Source: Tubulanus polymorphus (Eukaryota > Nemertea > Palaeonemertea > Tubulaniformes > Tubulanidae). Taken from it: a stretch of DNA of 64,000 nucleotides. Below the pieces are notes generated by a model. The model was not told where the DNA came from, did no database searches, and saw only the letters and a program-made list of their open reading frames with translations. Positions within the stretch are counted from its first letter, which is position 1. Every line of letters starts with the position of its first letter. The translations under genes and the position numbers were made by a program. This document shows positions 59,949-64,000 of this stretch, piece after piece. Location of the stretch: NCBI RefSeq assembly GCF_964204645.1, contig NC_134034.1, positions 2,202,072-2,266,071 on the forward strand. Reading direction: 5' to 3'.

Positions 59949-62900
59949 TCACACATCTGTCTGTTTGCTCTTCTGTCGCAATCCCGGTAGTGCCACGTCT
60001 ACGCTAAAGGTGTCGCTGACGGTCATACTTTCCAGGTCTACGTCGTCGAACATGTCCAGATCGCTGACGCCATCTTGCGGATATTCGTCGTCGCTAGTCA
60101 ACGCGCCCGGTCGATAGTTGTCGTATTCGGACTCGTACGCCGCTGAACTGCTATCGTAGTTCAACGCCGGGTCGCTTCGGGAGAGTTCGCTGCAACTTTC
60201 GAACGAAGATATGCTAATGTTATCCGCCAGGAGGTATTTATGCAAATGAGCCGGTATCAGCAACGAGGCGCGGTTCAATTTCGGGCTCGGATTGGCTGAC
60301 TGATTGGCAGACGATGTTTGAGACATGGCGTCTTCGGCGTCGCTCGGTATATAGTCTAAACTGCGACACTGCCGCACTGGAGCGCCGAATTTCTGACGCC
60401 GCTTAACCTGGAAAGGCGGCGCCACCGGCCGTGGAGGTTTGTAATCCTGAACCGGAAGCGGTGAAACTTTCCACGCGTCCGCGTCGCTGACGCGCGCACC
60501 TGCTACGCGTGGCATACTATCGGCATCGGTGGCGTCACCTGGTGTCAGTTCGTTGTCGTCCGTGCCGGCCAGAGCTTCCACAGCCGAGGCGACGGTAGTG
60601 TGCGTCGATCCGGTCGATTCGCACGGAGTCGTCACAACCGCCTCCTCGTTACCGCCTTCGAGCATCGACTCTACGTCACCGTCCTCTGCTGCCGTCGATC
60701 GATCCTCCACATCCGACAACAATTCGACCTTCAGCTTTTTCGCGCGTGGAAGACTATTGGCTAACGCCGACAACTGATGCAAAGTCTCGATGAATTCCTT
60801 CTCCTGTTGTTTTTTCGATTCGGATATTTTCATCGCCGGCAGTTGGAGCTCTTTCTTGCGCGGACTGATATGAGGTGACGTGTAAGAGGGTCGAATCCTG
60901 TTCGATTTTGTCGCCGATATTTTGCCTCTGAATTTATGATTACCGTCGCTATTCGTAGACCTGGCTCGCGATTCGTTTTGACTGTAAGCGCCGCCGGCGT
61001 ACGAAGATTTATCCAATAAAAAAACTTCCCTCGGTTCGGGCATCGACGTTTGCTTGATCAGCGGTGGGCGTGGCTTCAACGGCTCCAACAAAACCTCGGC
61101 TTCCGATTCGTTGAGCAGATCGTCTGCCGACATCTCGTCGTCGCCGGTGCCGTCGCAATACGACTGATAGGACGGGTATTTCCATTCGACGTCCGGGTCG
61201 TTGGCGCTGTAGCGGGAACCGGTCTCGGTATCGGTGGCCATATTGTCGTAATCGGTACGGACCAGCGACAACTTCTCGTCCAGATCGGACGGCTCGTCTG
61301 CGCTGCTCTCGCGCTCGAAACACGTCATCTGCCGACCGTCGATCTTGACCCCGATTTGCCCGACTGGTTTTTTGTTATCGACCGGGGACTCGACGCTGCT
61401 GTTGTCGGACGCGTGCGGCGACGCCTCTTTGATGCTACCCATCTGCGGAGTCAAGTTTCTAGACGCGCTTCGCTCGTAAGAGGGCGCCACCGATATATCC
61501 ATCGCGTGGTGATAGAACCCCGGATAGATATTGCCGGTCGGCGAAGTCGGGCTGATGTGCGATATCGTTTTACTGCGACTTGATGCGATGTTAGGGTGAT
61601 TGTAAGAATACTGCTGCCGGCTGATTTCGGGATTGCTGAATTTACGCCCGTAACAGTGATCCATTCCGTGATAAGGGCGATTGAAATTGAACAGATCCGT
61701 GTAGTTGAATTTACCCTCCTGCGGAGAGTGCGCGTGAACCTCGGGGAACACGGGTTTCTGTAGTTCGGGGCTGCGGTATTTGTACTCGGGTGACTTGCGC
61801 TTGCTGAGCAGCGGCGAAGGCGGTTTCTGGTAAACGGGCGCGAGTACGTTCTGTTGGAAGACGCCCTCTGGCGGTATATTCGAGAGTATATTGCTATTGT
61901 CGCCGCTTCCGTATAATGAACGATTGTTTTGTCGATGAGGCGTGAACGCGCTTCCCGGGGAGGCGAAATTTCGCGCTTTGTTTATGGCGAAATCTTCTCC
62001 CGGTGAAGACGAAGAGTTGAATTGTTTTTGTTCTAGCGATAGGTTTTGAGGTCGTTTCTGTTGTTGTTGTTGTTGTTGTTGGAAACCGTTTTCAACCGGT
62101 GAAAGTTGGTTATTTTGCTGTTTCGCGCCGGCCGCTGCCGCCGGGACCGTATCGATGAAATTCGTCTGCGTCACCTGGTTGTTCATGAACATGTTATTGC
62201 CGTTGTTGTTACGCGGATACGTGCCCTGACTGTATTTGCGGTTTTTGAAATGCACCATCGGAAGTTCGGGTGAGTCGCGCGAACACGCGGCTTCGTTCTG
62301 AAGGAAGCTCGCCAGAGACGAGTTACTCGCTTTACGTTTGGTCTTCGAGAGGTTATTTTGAGTTTGTTCACTGTTGCTGGCTGGGCCTGCGTTGTTGGCA
62401 CGTCGCCAGCCGAGACTACCGGGCGGGGTTTGCCCTGACTCGCTGTTATTTTGATTGCATCGGTTTCGTCCGAGAGTCCCGCCGTTATTGCTGTCTAATG
62501 TACTGCTGCGACCTCGCATGCTATCTAACGATATCTTACTCGGACTACTGGCTGGTCCGGGCCGTTGGCCGGAGCGCAGACTGGTTGGACTCTGCGCGTA
62601 AGGAGCTCGGGTCAACGAAAAGTCCGAATTGCTGGCCAAGGAGCGGCGACCAGTCAAAAAGTATGTCGTCATTTGACCTTTGCCCTTGACACTGATCGTT
62701 CCACGACATTCAAAACAGTATTTGTGACGTAATATCCGGTAGACTTCTTCCGTCGTCTGAAATAGAGAAACATTTTAAGATTTTAAGACGAATGAAAGAT
62801 GGCCGTCCTGTCTGACATAATCAAATTGATTAGATGATTGGATCTATTAACCAATGTGTCTAGATCAGGAGAGTAGATGTCCCTGGAGGATTTAAGAAGC

Positions 62901-63880
62901 CTGTCATAATTTCCCAATGTATATATCAAATTGAAAAAAACAACTGGACGGTAATTTGCTGATGTCATTGGTATATATGAGGCTTCAACTTTTGTGAAAG
63001 ACAGATCATATGTGCAAATCGTTGATGTCAAAGGGGGTTTATGGAGGCAGCCATATTGATAAGCGTGACTATAGACATTAATGGGCGAGTTTGGGGATTT
63101 TATTCAAATTTAAAGCGGGGCCAGAAATGAACCTTCATCACCCACAACCAACTCAACCAACTCAAGGATCTGAAACCTCGAACCCTGACATGATGAAACG
63201 ACTGACTGAGTACAGACTGCTCCCACCAGGATTCGAACCTACGAATACTGGACCGAAGCTTGACAGATGATAAGCTAACCCACTCGGCCATTTCTATAAA
63301 TCGGTATACCATACCTGAATATGATCATTAATTCCAGTGCTTTCCATTCTACTGGCCACATTGACGGTATTGCCCCAAATATCGTACTGCGGTTTGCGGG
63401 CTCCGATCACTCCTGCCACAACTGGACCTATGTTTACCCCTAGAAAAATGAGCCAAATAATAGAATTAGTGGACAACATTGTGAAATGTGAAATGGATTT
63501 ACATGGAAGTAGAGAGTCACAACTGTGGAACCAGGTCCAGGGGTGAATAACAAGAGGGTTTTCTGCGATGTAACAGAGGACTTTAAAAAAGGAAACGCGT
63601 GAACGTATAGGCCCGCACAGGACAGGCAGAATAGTTACAAGTGTATATAGTTAACCTTCTTACCGATTCTCAATTGGAAACTATTGTACGAGTTTTCGTT
63701 AATGACTCTGAGTTTATCTTTCATCGCTAAAATGAACTCGATGAGTTCCGTCATCGCCCAGATCACCGACTCGTCGTTATCGTGAATCGTCTGCGCTGGT
63801 ATTAGTCCCACCGCCGCCATATAGGTGGAGCCAATAGTTTTGATCTTGTCGACGGCTCTGAATCGATCCTCGTTCAGTAA
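59949..63880 (-). CDS. Adenylate cyclase, calcium/calmodulin (ADCY1/rutabaga) type, 3' end
   Basis: Three exons of a minus-strand gene that continues past the right edge: 63880-63664, 63439-63315, 62756-59949, phases consistent. They encode the end of the second catalytic domain (C2): [12 protein letters not shown] with the purine-binding Lys, [19 protein letters not shown] with the adenine-specific Asp, NTVNVASRM with the catalytic Asn and Arg, and VKGKG with the transition-state Lys. All are present, so this half is catalytically competent. C2 makes cAMP from ATP together with C1, which is not in the window. After YFLTGRR comes a tail of about 900 residues, rich in Ser, Pro and Asn with a Gln run, long as in Drosophila rutabaga. 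It ends in an acidic block and -QTDV, a class I PDZ-ligand pattern. The subtype is inferred from C2 wording and the tail. Confidence 0.9.
62840..63070. repeat. Degenerate TTGATGTCAAAGGG / TATGGAGGCAGCCAT repeat
   Basis: Two or three diverged units in the cyclase intron resemble the repeats in the last MED1 intron (27130-27640). Confidence 0.45.
63195..63300 (-). repeat. tRNA-derived SINE head
   Basis: Read on the minus strand: A-box-like ATGGCCGAGTGGGTTAGC, then a B-box GTAGGTTCGAATCCTGG about 60 bp on, ending GGGAGCAG, as in a class II (Leu/Ser-like) tRNA. The 5' half of the acceptor stem is missing, so it is not a working tRNA. Confidence 0.6.
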
Positions 63881-64000
63881 CTGAAAGAATGAAACAAAAA
63901 AAAAACAAACCCGTTAACGATGACATCTATTGACGATTTCGCGTCAGGACCTAACGGGGTTTGCTAGAGTGTAGTAGGACACCAACTACTGCGGCAATAG
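63881..64000 (-). other. Adenylate cyclase intron at window edge
   Basis: The acceptor side of the intron upstream of the first visible cyclase exon, containing a poly-A run on the plus strand. The last bases (CCAACTACTGCGGCAATAG) belong to the dispersed 77-bp repeat family. Confidence 0.6.

Overview
The window is nuclear DNA of a marine-type bilaterian invertebrate, most likely a lophotrochozoan. The phylum is an inference. Genes are split by many GT-AG introns, intergenic DNA is AT-rich and full of small DNA transposons and satellites, and the gene content is animal: Mediator subunit MED1, a calcium/calmodulin-type adenylate cyclase, alkaline phosphatase, an SLC22 transporter, rhodopsin-family GPCRs, F-type lectin domains, a WSC domain, a tRNA-Gln and a U1 snRNA.

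Layout. 1-4.6 kb: mostly noncoding, with a possible first exon of an unrecognised minus-strand gene (1981-2395) and a palindromic element with a hammerhead-like core (4303-4556). 4.7-9.5 kb: an 11-exon alkaline phosphatase gene with a tRNA-Gln in intron 3. 11-11.9 kb: intronless GPCR (minus). 14.3-16.3 kb: secreted F-lectin + PAN protein. 17.4-32.1 kb: complete 14-exon MED1 gene; its introns hold satellites and MITEs. 33.9-34.9 kb: second intronless GPCR (minus). 35.9-37.4 kb: secreted PAN-like + WSC protein. 37.4-43.7 kb: repeats, no convincing gene. 43.7-48.1 kb: 10-exon SLC22 transporter. 50.1-53.9 kb: second F-lectin + PAN gene, with the same exon plan as the first and a U1 snRNA in its third intron. 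56.1-57.3 kb: small gene for a secreted six-cysteine peptide with the cysteine frame of sea-anemone-type toxins and beta-defensin-like peptides. 59.9-64 kb: 3' end of an adenylate cyclase gene (minus), running off the right edge.

The genes are independent units with no operon logic. The common theme is secreted or surface proteins: two lectin paralogues, a WSC protein, a defensin/toxin-like peptide, a GPI-type ectophosphatase, two peptide-type receptors and a transporter. They sit around two conserved intracellular genes, MED1 and adenylate cyclase. Spacer DNA before the first lectin gene resembles spacer DNA after the second, which points to an old segmental duplication.

All exon coordinates were read by hand from splice sites and reading frame. 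Each multi-exon model keeps phase throughout and closes at an in-frame stop, except the cyclase, which is cut by the window edge.
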